Below, piece by piece: positions 12,536 through 24,072 of a stretch of 64,000 nucleotides of DNA; the stretch's first letter is position 1; every line of letters starts with the position of its first letter. The notes beneath the pieces were generated by a model. The model saw nothing but the letters and a program-made list of their open reading frames with translations, had not been told where the DNA came from and did no database searches. Source of the stretch: Primulina eburnea (lineage: Eukaryota > Streptophyta > Magnoliopsida > Lamiales > Gesneriaceae); contig NC_133108.1 of NCBI RefSeq assembly GCF_022965805.1, positions 42,354,051 to 42,418,050 on the forward strand. Reading direction: 5' to 3'. Made by a program: the position numbers and the translations under genes.

Positions 12536-13179
12536 AAATGTCTCTCAGGTATAGACTGGTTATAAACTCCATAACTTCCATACAAACAAGCTGTTGTTTT
12601 TCTTGGTCCAGTTGCTTCTTTTTATCAATCTGGTTTGAATATTGATTTTGTTGTCTAACGTACTTTATCACCAGGCATAACGAGCAGCTGCAGCTGGAGG
12701 AAAGATGCATCGTGTGTGGGATGAATCCAGAGTTTGTATCTTCTTTTAAAAGAATTTTGAATAGATTGGATGCTTTTCTTTAGGTTTTTTTTGGATGCTT
12801 TATGTACGCTAGTATCGATTAAAAATGCACAGATATGTTTCATGCAGAAGGCTAACCTTCCTTAAAACGGTTCCTCTTTTGGCTGGAAATTTTCTCCCTC
12901 ATTGAATTTCTTAAAGGAGCCCGTACTTTTCCCTTTGGGAAACAACCAATGAAACTTTTAGTTATGTTAGCGCAAAAATCAGTAATTCGAAAATTAATTT
13001 TAAATTATTAAAAAAAATAAATATATACATGTAATGATTGACATGTTTATTATAATAATAATTATTTTAAAATGTGATCGCATTTTTTATATGAATTAAC
13101 TAAAAATATAAATTATTTTAAAATTAATTAGGAGAAAAGGTGGAAAAACTGACCAACTTTCCATCATATTTTTCATAAT

Positions 13180-13563
13180 CAATATCTATATCTATACATG
13201 AACGTGAATTGTGAATTTTCAAAAATGTCTTTACATTCATTTACACACTTCATATTTAATTTTTTTTGTTGTTTTCCATGTTTTTCATCTATTAATTAAT
13301 AAAATTTAAAATAAATTAAAATAAAATGAATTTACATAAATGTCCTTATCTTCATTTACACCTTCCATATTAATTTTTTTGTTGTTTTAATTAATAAAAA
13401 TTAAAATAAATATGAATGTGAATTGTCAATTTACAAAAATGTCCTTACCTTCATTTACACCCTCCATATTTAAATTTTTTGTTGTTTTCCATGTTTTTCA
13501 TCTATTAATTAATAAATCTATATCTATATCTTCTATATCTATATCTATATCTATATCTATATA
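13180..13563. repeat. Diverged tandem block plus TATATC hexamer array
   Basis: Three related units carry AAAAATGTC..TTAC, TTCATTTACAC and TTTTTTGTTGTTTTCCATG-like words. The block ends in a (TATATC)n run at 13518-13562. It may be made of repeated Helitron-like left ends. Confidence 0.7.
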
Positions 13564-13603
13564 AATATACGAATTGAATTGTGAATTTACTCTATTATCC
13601 TTT

Positions 13604-13809
13604 TATGTAATTAATTAATTATTATTATTATTATTAATCCATTGACTAATTATTATTTATTACTCTTTCACTCACTTTCATGGCATGACTACAAATTATA
13701 GTAATTCATGTAATTAGTTAATTATTATTATTATTATTAATCCATTGACTAATTATTATTTATTACTCTTTCACTCACTTTCATGGCATGACTACAAATT
13801 ATAGTAATT
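13604..13809. repeat. Tandem duplication of a unit of about 103 bp
   Basis: Two nearly identical copies contain TTAATCCATTGACTAATTA, CACTCACTTTCATGGCATGA and CTACAAATTATAGTAATTC. A second, shorter tandem pair with ATTATGCTAACAGAGGTTT follows at about 13896-13976. Confidence 0.88.
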
Positions 13810-14139
13810 CTTTTATTAAAATTAATTAGTTTTGTGAAAATACCTTACAAATTATAGTAATAGTGTTATACATTCTTTTATTAAAATAAATAATACAAAA
13901 AATTATGCTAACAGAGGTTTAGAACTTATTTTTACAAAAAATTATGCTAACAGAGGTTTCGAACTTATTTTTACAATGTATGTATTTATTATATTTTTCA
14001 TAATATTAGTTTTTTTACAAATAATACAAAAAAAATTATATTTAACAAAACAGAAAATAAGAAATTATAAATTTATATATCGAGGTTTAATCTATATCTA
14101 TATCTATATCTATATCTATATACTAATCTATATATATGA

Positions 14140-14680
14140 ATATAAATTGTGAATTTACATAAATATACTTACTTTCATTTAATAATAATCATTAATACAT
14201 GTTTTATTTTTCATATATTCTTTTAATAATAATCATTTCATTAATACATTTTTATTTTAAAATTTAAAATTAATTAATTTAATATTTACATTTACATCAA
14301 ATTCACAGAAAATCAATATCATAAATACATGTTTATTTTTTGTTTGTTTTTCATCTATGAATTTAATAATAATTATTAATATATTTTTATTTTTAAATTT
14401 AAAATTAATTACTACATGTTTTCTTTTCCATATATTCTTTTAATAATAATCATTAATATATTTTTATTTTTAAATTTAAAATTAATTACTTTAATATTTA
14501 CATTGACATCAAATTCACATAAAATCTTTATCATAAATACATATTTATTTTTTTGTTTTTTTTTCATCTATTCATTTAATAATTATCATTAATATATTTT
14601 ATTTTTAAATTTAATTATTTACTTTAATATTTACATTGACATCAAATTCACAGAAAATCACTATTATAATGTTATAAATT
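14140..14680. repeat. Diverged tandem repeat of about 150-190 bp
   Basis: Words TAATAATAATCATTAATA, TTTTTAAATTTAAAATTAATTA and ATTTACATTGACATCAAATT recur three or four times in the same order. No coding capacity. Confidence 0.7.
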
Positions 14681-14724
14681 TAAATATTGCTAATATTACG
14701 AACATTAAGGTAATAATGGAAAAA

Positions 14725-15416
14725 CGAATAGAGATGTGTGTGATTGAATAAAATTAAATTATTAATAAATATTAAGGTCATATAAAATATTTTTTTCCCA
14801 TTTAGAAGATAGATATATATAGATTACTTGTGTATCAACAAAAATACGTGATTGAGAGAAAATATTTGTATGTAAGTGATTTCATTTCAAATATTTAAGT
14901 TATTTAATCAATTTTCAATATATGATACTAAATACATATTACTAAATAATATATTACCTATTAATTAATCTATTAAATATATGACTTTCATTTGTGATCT
15001 TACTATTATAATATTTTTTTATTTTACAATTTGTCATGTTAATGGTGTTATTTAAGTCATTTTTTTTTATCTTAGTTTAATAAGATCATTAATAGTGTAT
15101 TTAACTTAATCAAACTAATTATTATTTTAATTTAATTTTAAATTTAATTTTAATTACTTAAATTTATATATTGCCGTCAAATAATAATAGGAAGACAAAA
15201 AGAGATGAGTCGGACTGAATAAAAATAAATTATTAATAAATGTTAATGTCATACAAAATTTCTTTCTCTCATTTAGAATAAAAATATTTTCAAACGTGTC
15301 AATAGAGATATGTGATTGAGAGAAATGTTTGTATGTAAGTGATTTCAAACACTGTTTTTAAGTTATTTAGTCAATTTTTTTTATAAATGCTGCTAAATAA
15401 ATATTACTAAATAATA
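14725..15416. repeat. Direct repeat of about 220 bp, copies about 470 bp apart
   Basis: 14725-14950 and 15198-15416 share GATTGAGAGAAA, TTTGTATGTAAGTGATTTCA and ATATTACTAAATAATAT in the same order. An AT-rich spacer lies between. This could be two diverged element copies or one old segmental duplication. Confidence 0.65.
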
Positions 15417-16798
15417 TGCTCCATTTGATCATTTTGTGTTCTTGCAATGAGAGGAGTTTTTTTTACCCTAGCGTTAACATGTTTGATTGTTATATGTCAT
15501 TTGTATTGATCATGTAATTGTGTTTGGATTGTTTATGTGATTTGTTTGTTTGCACAAAGAAAAGAGAAACAAAATCAAATATCCAACAAAAATGGTTATT
15601 TTTCACTTTTTTATTGTTGAGATATTTTTCTAATTTTTAAAGACAAAATGCATGTTTTCTGTTTGCTTAGATTACTTAGTTTGAAGTGACTTAGAAAATA
15701 TTAAAAAAATTGAAATATTTCTTCGTTTTTACCTTATGTCTCAGAATATCAAGAAATAATATTTTTTTTTATTGGGGCAAATGTATTTCCAAACTTATGT
15801 CTATAAATCAATATTTAATTTTTTTACGACATTATTATATTCTCTAATCAATTTTTTTTACTTAGATTGATAGAAGGTATTTTAATTTGAGTTTTTATGT
15901 TCTTGCTTATATTATTAGACCTACCAAATTTTATAGTTCACCTATTATTTTCATAATAAATAATATTACAAAAATAGTCTTCTGATGAACGAAAAATATG
16001 GATAAATTATTAAAATATATAATATCCAGTAGATTTTTGGCATGTGATTTTGTTCTAATTCAATGATTATGCATGATTCTAAATTTTAATTATATCACAA
16101 GTTAACGCATGCTTTGTTGTTACTAGATATATTTTGTCAATAGTATAATATTTTTCTATGGTTTAAGAAAAATTGTGTGACTTTGTATTATATTTTTACG
16201 TCTGCTTTTCTAAATGGTTTTATTATGATTTCAAGGCACCATTTTTCATTTGTGTTTTTTTAAAGAAGTGGAATGAATATCTATAAAACGATGACATTCA
16301 TAAGACGTCTTCTCTTTATTTGAAAAAAATATTGGAAAATTTATACAAATTGTGAATAATGTGAGTTAATATTTAATTTGAGAGTGATTTATGCTTTTTA
16401 TTGCTCGTATATACTTCAATTTCTTTGTTATTGTACTAAATAAATTATTTTTAAACTTTGACTTATCATTTTTTTCTTATCGAGGTTGTTTGTGTTATGA
16501 TTTTTTTATTCGTTTTGGTTAGTATTATTGGCGGTAAATGATTTTTCTGATATTATATGATGTGTCTTGTTGTTTATATAAAAATAAGTATGAGAGTATA
16601 CCAATCAAAACCACGTATTTTGGGTCTTCTGTTCTACGAAGAGAATAATAAATGGTTTCTGTGAATTATATAATTTTTTGCTTTTCATACATATATTCTA
16701 CGAAATGAGTCAAATTTTGAATAAAAAAGTTTAGACAAACATAGTGGATGAAAAAAAAGAGACATGTTAAATAAAAAAAATAATGTTGTGTATTACTA

Positions 16799-17148
16799 TG
16801 TTGGGTGCAATAATTGTCCCTGCTTGGTAGAGCGGTCGAACCGTGGTGCTTGAGCTGCTGTGCGGTTTAAAATATTTGAGTTGCACCATTACTACTAGCT
16901 ATAGCTTTTGGTAAAGCGGCAAACGCTCGGCCCTACAATTGGTATCAGAGCTAAGGTTACGGGTTCGATTCCCATTGATTGCAAGTAGTGCAATTATTGG
17001 GAGAGAGATTGTTGGGTGCAATAATTGTTCCTGTTTGGTAGATCGGCCGAACCGTGGTGTTTGAGCTACTGTGCAATTTAAAATATTTGAGTTGCACCAT
17101 TACTACTAGCTATAGATTTTGGTAAAGTGGCAAGCGCTCGGTCCTACA
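16799..17148 (+). mobile_element. Complete TRIM (miniature LTR retrotransposon), 350 bp
   Basis: Two 139-bp direct repeats, 16799-16937 and 17010-17148, each begin TGTTGGGTGCAATAAT and end CCTACA, obeying the TG..CA rule. Directly after the first is TGGTATCAGAGC (16940-16951), the primer binding site for initiator methionine tRNA. A purine run GGGAGAGAGA precedes the second repeat. Perfect 5-bp duplications TACTA flank the whole (16794-16798 and 17149-17153). The 72-bp interior has no coding capacity, so it must move with proteins from other elements. The LTR also holds TTGGTAGAGCGG and the interior GGTTCGATTCC, which look like tRNA A and B boxes. Confidence 0.94.
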
Positions 17149-17353
17149 TACTATGTCCTAATTTCTGTATGATATAATTCAAGCACATTTTTTTATAGAT
17201 ATATTTGAAATTAGGTTCAACTAAGTAACATGAAACATATACATATATATTAAATCATATTTAAAGCAAAATATTAAGATCAAGAATGATTCAGATTTAA
17301 ATTTAAATGAAGCACAATGAAGAAGAAATTGAAGAATTGTATGTGTACGTTAA

Positions 17354-18033
17354 TGCTACGTTTGGTTGGAGGATAGAGTAAACTAATGATTGGTACGTAA
17401 ATGATTGTGATAGGATTGTAATATATGGTGTAAAATAATATTATGTTTGGTACGATTTTTAAGTGTAGGATAATTTTGAATTTTTTGATGAAAAGACCAA
17501 TTTGCCCTTCCCCTTTTTTTGAGCAACAGTTTCTTTTAAACCGTCGCTATCAGCGACAGTTTATGAAAAAACTGTCGCTATTAGCGATGGATTTGTACAA
17601 ACCGTCGTTATTTGCGACGGATTTTTATAGCAACGGTTTTTGAGAAACCGTCGCCGATCTAGTTCGGCGACGGTTTCTTGCAAACCGTCGCTATTAGCGG
17701 CGGTTTTTGATAAAACTGTCGCTATTAGCGACGGACTTTTTTACAAACCGTCGCTAACCGGTTTGCCGGTGTTCAGCCAGCGGCGGTCGTGGCGGTAAGT
17801 GGTGGTGAGTTTGAATTTAGGAGAAGGGTAAAATTGGAAAAATAGGAGGTATTAAGAGTGGGATAAGTTATCACACCTAAATTATCAGTATTATTTGTCC
17901 AACAAATTGTAGCTACAGTGCGGGCTTCTTCCTATTATCACGGGCCCTCTGATTTGATAAAAATCCAACCAAACAGGTGATTAGCCGGGATAAAATAATC
18001 TATCCCGGCTAATCACCCGAACCAAACGCAGCA
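17354..18033. mobile_element. PIF/Harbinger-like MITE, 680 bp, with GCGACGG array
   Basis: Ends TGCTACGTTTGGTTGG and CCGAACCAAACGCAGCA form an inverted repeat flanked by TAA on both sides (17351-17353, 18034-18036), the target duplication usual for PIF/Harbinger. The middle (about 17521-17760) is an array of GCGACGG/CCGTCGC hairpins. No transposase is encoded; a frame at 17443-17643 only reads through the array. Confidence 0.85.
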
Positions 18034-18036
18034 TAA

Positions 18037-19357
18037 GTGTTATATAATGATTATGTTGTTACTTCATGGTTGTTCGACATATGGATGTAATATAAAATGT
18101 CAATATTTCTCAATAAAATAGTTTTTCAAAAAGAAAAAATTCTTCATTCAGAAAAAGAAATACATAAAAAACAAATTGTGCATAATTCTCATTCTATTTA
18201 TAATGATATGAGAACAATTCTAAAACTTTGTTGACACAATATAATAGATCAATTATGTGCATTTTATTGAGACATTAAGCAAGTTTCACTTTATTTCCTC
18301 CAATATTATCTCGATATATTTCGATGTGACTACGAGATTGTTTTTGTTTTTGTTTTGTCAAAGTGTCTAACCAGCTAATTCATAACATATTCATGGTAGC
18401 ATAGAAAACTCCTCGTCAAATAAATTCACTTAGCCACCTATAGAAATTCAAATAAAATTCTACAATATTTCATCAAATTAATTTTGACTATCATAAAATG
18501 CTCATGAAATCTAAATGATTATATTATTAGATGAGATATTGAATAAGCAAATACTTTGACATATATTTGAATGATATCTCATATGCATATCTTAATTACA
18601 TTATTCGTATCTCTTCTCAAGATTTTTAAAATACAATAATTAATTTTGTATATCGTTCCACAAGATATAAAATATTATAAAACAAAATATAAACTCGATA
18701 GAAGAAAATTTGTTTTGTTTCAATGAATAATATAATATTACGTTCTAAACGCAACAAATGAGATTGAAATTATATCATCCTCATGACATGATGCACACAA
18801 TCATTATTTCAAAGCTTCCAAAAAATGACGATCAATATGACTTTCTTGAATTGCGTCAAATTAAATGAGGACACAATTCTAAGATATAACCATTTGAAGA
18901 GATTTCAAGTATTTTTCTCACAGTGTTTGAAAAATAGTTGTTAAAAGTTTATTAACCTTATAGCTATATGTTTATAATATTGATACTAAATATATAAAAA
19001 TGATATCACAAATATCACAATATTTGAAGAAGGTGCAACATCATTCATTGGTAATATTGTTGAAGAATATATAAGTTATACATATTTTTAGTCACAGTGA
19101 AAACTTATCGCGAATAAAGCATTTTTTCTTAGGAGTTATAGTTGATGATTGTCAAAAGCTAAAAAATAATTTCACAACAAAAAAATAGTCGGAAAAATAA
19201 GATTATCAGATTAAAAACAATGTAGAAAATCGAAAAAATGTCGTGATAAAGAAGCAAACTATGAGCATGTCAGATCCCGGATAAGGATTGTAAATAACAT
19301 AATATATGTTAAAGACGATCAGATACTTGCTGAGCATACCAAAATAGTTATATGTAT
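18037..19357. other. AT-rich DNA inside the candidate Helitron
   Basis: No gene, tRNA or clear repeat seen. Short frames are interrupted at random. Confidence 0.6.
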
Positions 19358-19366
19358 ATTATAATA

Positions 19367-19548
19367 GGCAAAAACTTGTGTGAGACGGTCTCACGGGTCA
19401 TATTTGTGAGACGGATCTTTTATTTGGGTCATCCATGAAAAAGTATTACTTTTTATGCTAAGAGTACTACTTTTTATTGTGAATATGGGTAGGGTTGACC
19501 CGTCTCACGGATTAAGATCCGTGAGACGGTCTCACATAAGACCTACTC
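19367..19548 (+). mobile_element. Intact 182-bp MITE with perfect 9-bp TSD
   Basis: It begins GGCAAAAACTTGTGTGAGAC and ends ACCTACTC, with perfect flanking duplications ATTATAATA (19358-19366 and 19549-19557). The inner ends carry GTGAGACGGTCTCACGG and its inverted partner. This copy defines the family boundaries best. Confidence 0.93.
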
Positions 19549-19810
19549 ATTATAATAACTACAACAAAGAGTTGTTGAGTTCTCAAAATCAACCAAGAAG
19601 TATATTGAAAAGTGTGTTAAGTGGATAAGATAATTTCTCTTATTCATATACCGTCTATGGTTATAATTTTTTTATTTTTTATGGTTTAATTTGTTTCAGT
19701 TGATAAATGTTATTAGCCATGTTTTAATTCATTTAAATATTATCAGAATTCCGTACATATATTTTCAGCAATTTAGGTTTTTACGTGCAACGCACGTGCA
19801 TTTTTCTAGT

Positions 19811-21303
19811 AATTAAATAAAAGCATATATAATTCTGAAATCGACCAGATTTGCATATTTTTAGCCCAAACATACCTACGGTTTCATATTTTTGATTTAC
19901 TTGCAGGAAAAAAAAAACAGAAAACGTAAAATCTTTTAAGTTCAATTTGGCCAAACGTTGCCTTGATGCTTGTCGATTCAACTGCACATCTATATCCCTT
20001 TCGACTGAAAACCCCCACGAAAGTATCTTTAATTACAAAGCGTAGGCAGAATAATACAGAAACATAAATCAAAATACATAATGTTCTGTAGGTGACATAT
20101 TAAACTCGGTTTTAGAAGGATGTTCACATTACAAAAATGCCTAAACCTTTCCTCTTAATTACTTCCATCTATTGTGGCTACACTAACTAACATACTAATT
20201 GCCCAACTCCAATTTCTTTCCGGCCCTTCTTGTTTTATGTTGTATCTTCTTAGTTGTATCAAATTCAGGGTGATTTGACGATTTCATATTGTATTCTGGA
20301 AAACAATTGTCTCTGTGTGTACTGATTTGATCATCTTTTCATCACTCTGAATACGCAGGGATAGTGATACATAACAAAATTTGTCATCCCAACAACAATG
20401 ACTTTTACTAGTGCGCGCATGCTGGACTGATTGTGAGCATTTTTTTGTTGTTGTTGTTGTTGTTGTTGTATTACCTGTCTTGAAGGAGAGTGGGTGTTTC
20501 ATGCCTTGTTACTACAAAAAGAGAGCCGTGTTCTGTTTATTTCTTTGACTGGGAGAGTTCAGTGCTACTACAAAATGAGAGCCGTGTTCTGTTATGGTGA
20601 AAGTAAGTGGTTTGTTGATGGTTCTCAGAGGTAATGCTTTGTGTAAAGTATTTTGACCAAAACTGCAGTATGAGGTGATCTATGGGTCACAAATTAAACC
20701 ACTACTCTTCCAAAGGTGAGCAAAATAAGACTCACACTGCATGTATACTTGATACTTTGCATAGAAAAGAACAATTTGTGATGAGATTATTGTGCATGCC
20801 CGTCTCTTCTCTTCTGATGTAATTATCGTAATTTTAGTCCCGAGTCCCGACCGTAGTTTTCTGGTCGAGAATGGCATGCGATCGAGTTTCTAAAATCACC
20901 AATCTGGAGAAAAAATAAGGCTAGCTTGGGAGGAAGAATCACCCATACCTACCAGCATAAAAGCTTTATTTCGTAGCCAAAAAGAGCTCTGCTCTCACTT
21001 ACAAAAATAACAAAAAAGTTTAAGATCAACAACCGTTGCAAGATCAACACAACATTATTGCTATACTCGACCATATATAAATGTTACGGTGGTTATGAAC
21101 AATTTGCCCAAATCCTTGTCTTGATTCTTGCACCATAAAAACTACAAAATGAACCACAAATCTAAACAAAAATATGGATTCAACTCAACAAAAGGAAGTG
21201 CTTTATTCCAGAAGAAAAAAACAAAAACAAAACAAATCAAAAAACACTAAACTGGAAGTGCGTGTTCCCACTTGCACAAAGCAAACTACACAAATGAATT
21301 AAC
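19811..21303. other. Intergenic DNA upstream and downstream of the small serine-rich gene
   Basis: Includes a TTG microsatellite and a short direct repeat (CTACAAAAWGAGAGCCGTGT) at 20512 and 20568. The likely 3' UTR of the minus-strand small gene lies at about 21000-21303. No other gene. Confidence 0.55.
20441..20469. repeat. (TTG)n microsatellite
   Basis: Eight GTT/TTG units after a T run. Confidence 0.85.
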
Positions 21304-21534
21304 CTAAATTCGACTCCCAACAACATCACTGATTTGTGAGGAATCATCTCCTGAATTGTACCCGCTCGGAGTTCCATTCGGGGTTGTGGAATTTGAGCTC
21401 CAGGCCACTTCCCTCCTCCCTTTTGACTCATTCGAAGCCGACCCGAATCGAATCATTGACTTGAAAATCTTGATCTTGATCTGCCCTCTTCTTGGAGGAA
21501 GTCTTTGATTCCGGGACTTGAAATTCATGGACAT
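21304..21534 (-). CDS. Small basic, serine-rich protein (unidentified)
   Basis: An intronless reading frame of 76 residues starting MSMNFKSRNQR. It has a basic N-terminal half containing PPRRGQIKIKIFKSM and a Ser/Thr/Asn/Gly-rich, acidic C-terminal half with NGTPSGYNSGDDSSQ. The GC content is clearly above its AT-rich surroundings, and a TATA-like CTATTTATT lies about 70-80 nt upstream on the same strand (near 21604-21613), which supports a real gene. I recall short plant proteins with a PPRRGQIK core but cannot name a function. No signal peptide, membrane segment or known domain is visible. An ATG two codons downstream is an alternative start. Confidence 0.6.
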   Translation of the reverse strand: MSMNFKSRNQRLPPRRGQIKIKIFKSMIRFGSASNESKGRREVAWSSNSTTPNGTPSGYNSGDDSSQISDVVGSRI

Positions 21535-21619
21535 TCTGATAATTGAGAAGATTCGGTAGTTGAGAATAGGAAATTGTGAGTGAGTGAAAGAGTAGAAGGG
21601 AGTTCAATAAATAGAGGAT

Positions 21620-22832
21620 CGATCATTTGTTGAGTATACTTGGTTTCCAAGATTGTATACGACAACGTGGGCCATGCATATGACGCAGCGTACGTTCGTA
21701 TTAATAAAGCTTCTTCATTACGCAACCCTCTATCTTAAGAATGTTCTTTTATTACTGTTATTAATTATTTTGAGGTGGTCTTCCAATTTGTCTATTTTTA
21801 TTTCATTTTTGGTCCAAAATAATTTTTAAATTGCATTTCTGTTGCAGCAAGTTATATCGTTTTTTTTAAAAAAAAATTAGTTGTTTTTAACTGAGTGTTG
21901 ATGTGACATTGAAAAATGATGGAACATCGAAAAAAGCTAACACGTCTAACTTTATGTAGGCATTCCGGTGAAAGAAGATTAAAAGTGAACTTGACCGAAT
22001 TAAAAATGAAAAATTTACAAGTAACATGATCGAAATTTTAATTTTCTCCTTATCGGTATATTTTGGCATGAGATTAGTAATAAATATTAAGATGTTGAAG
22101 TATGTTATTTTTATTTAAATTTTTAAATACGGTATCTAACGCTCCAACATAAGATAAAATTAAAGATAATTTAAATTTAATTCTTAATTCTTGTGTAGTA
22201 ATATCTTTTGCATAGTTTTTCACATGTAAATTTTATTCGAATCTTTTGGGCTTGATATGTTATTTAAGTTGTATTTGAATCGATCAATTTAAGTGAAATT
22301 CTTTTATGATTAATTTTAAATGGAATATTTTCGGTGAAATGAAATTTTTTTTATATCTATTTGATTTGTTTTTATAAGTCACATCATTTTTATGTCGGAA
22401 AAATAACTAAATTTTTATTTAAAAAAATAACAGACTAATACTGAAATCAAAATAAAAAAATATATATATACACACACAAATATGCAATTTTCATTATGCT
22501 AACTTAATTTATTTTTTAACAATGCTAAATCTTCACATATTTCGAGATATTTGCTATAAGTGGTTCTATTTTTATGGACCCAATGTAGAAAATTCTTCGT
22601 AGTGGGGGTGCAATAATGTACTAATAAATGTTCATATCGGGGATAAGAAGGTGCAAAGTCCATAATACAAGCCCACAATGAAAGCCAACTCAATACAATG
22701 CTAGACTCATAGACAATAGTCCATATTTATGCGTGACAGAAATAGGAAAAAAAATAAACAAATTTGTAACAAGTATAGGCAGTTGAGAGAATGACAAATT
22801 TTATTCATGATAATTTCCAAACGGCACATATA
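21620..22832. other. AT-rich intergenic DNA
   Basis: Promoter of the small gene at the left side; nothing else recognised. Confidence 0.55.
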
Positions 22833-23184
22833 TTGGTGTACCATAATTGTCTATGTTGGGTGGACCGATCTAACTATGATGTTTGCGCTGCTATGTGAAT
22901 TTAAAATTTTAAGTTGCATTATTACCACCAGCTATAAATTTTGGTAAATCGACGAGTACTCGGCCCTACAATTTGTATCAGAGTCAATGTCATGAGTTCG
23001 ATTATCATAAATTGTAAGAAGTGCAATTATTGAAAGGAATATTCTTGATGTGCAATAATTGTCTCTGCTGGGTAGAGCAATCAAATCATGACACTTGGAC
23101 TATTGTGCGGTTTAAAATATTTTAGTTGTATCATTATTACCATGTATAAGTTTTTGTAAAGCGACAAGCGTTAGGTCTTATAAC
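22833..23184 (+). mobile_element. Old, diverged copy of the same TRIM
   Basis: The order of parts matches the element at 16799: a diverged first LTR ending CGGCCCTACA at 22970, then TTTGTATCAGAG (decayed primer binding site), ATGAGTTCGAT, GTGCAATTATTG, and a second LTR from about 23044 to 23184. Many substitutions and an altered left end show age. No matching 5-bp flanks were found. Confidence 0.8.
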
Positions 23185-23369
23185 ATATTTTTGATAAATT
23201 TGTAATGCATCATAATTATAAGAGTGGTACACAAGAATTAAAGTTGCAAAAAAACAAACATAATCAAAATTATAATTTTCTTTATAATAATAATAATAAT
23301 TAAATGTAATAGCTCGGTGATTCATATTCAAAGTGACTATACACATGCATATTGTTGTAAATACATTTA

Positions 23370-24072
23370 GGCATAGTTTGATATACATGATAGGATAAAC
23401 ATGTGATATATAATATAAGGATAAGTTAAGGATAAATAAGATGTAGGATATTATATTTAATGTTTGGTATGATTTTAATAAGAGTGATTAAATTTATATA
23501 TTAGATTGTAATGACAAAATTAACCTTATCATAATACATTTTATAATTTCAAAGTTATTGCTTGAGTTCATATTTTTTATTTGTTCATGTGCCGATAGTA
23601 CTTGCATGATTTATTTATTTTTACCTAATTTTATATATTATATAATATGATAATTGAGCTCTTGATTTTTTGATTTAAGTCAAATATCAATTTTTAAGGT
23701 TAATCGAGTGATACTAATAATTTTATCGAGATTTATAAAAATTATTTATATAATTATCTCGAATTCATTTATATAATTATCATATTATATAATATATAAA
23801 AATAAATAAAATATTTATTTGATTTTAATTTCTACCTACTAGCATAGATTTATAAAAAAATCATTTATAAACTGAGGATAATTAAGTCATTTGTAGTGTA
23901 TTTTATCATTAAATTAAAATTATCACACCTTCTATTAGGGGTATTTTATCCTTCTAAAAAATTATTTATCAAGGGCCCATGATATTATCATGAGCTTCTT
24001 AAAAATGTACCAAACATGAGATAAAGAGGATTATTTATCAATCATCTCTTATCCCATATACCAAACTATGTC
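23370..24072. mobile_element. PIF/Harbinger-like MITE, 703 bp
   Basis: Ends GGCATAGTTTGATATA and TATACCAAACTATGTC are inverted copies, flanked by TTA on both sides (23367-23369, 24073-24075). Subterminal GATAGGATAA and TTATCCCAT extend the inverted repeat. The interior is AT-rich and non-coding. Confidence 0.82.

Larger units (their letters stand above)
14091..19809 (+). mobile_element. Candidate non-autonomous Helitron
   Basis: The right end has the Helitron pattern: a short hairpin ACGTGC-AAC-GCACGT at 19783-19797, a T-rich spacer and CTAG at 19806-19809 followed by T. The left end is uncertain. TCTATATCTATATC starts preceded by A occur at 14091 and 13517, each followed by GAATTGTGAATTTAC-like words. 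No Rep/helicase frame exists inside. If correct, it hosts the TRIM, the Harbinger element and a MITE as later insertions. Confidence 0.35.

Noticed and set aside
16940..16975. Possible tRNA gene (GGTTCGATTCC with TGGTATCAGAGC)
   Set aside because: No cloverleaf can be closed; it is the primer binding site and interior of the TRIM.
17521..17760. CRISPR-like array of GCGACGG repeats
   Set aside because: Repeats are short, inverted rather than direct, spacers are repeats themselves, and this is plant nuclear DNA inside a MITE.
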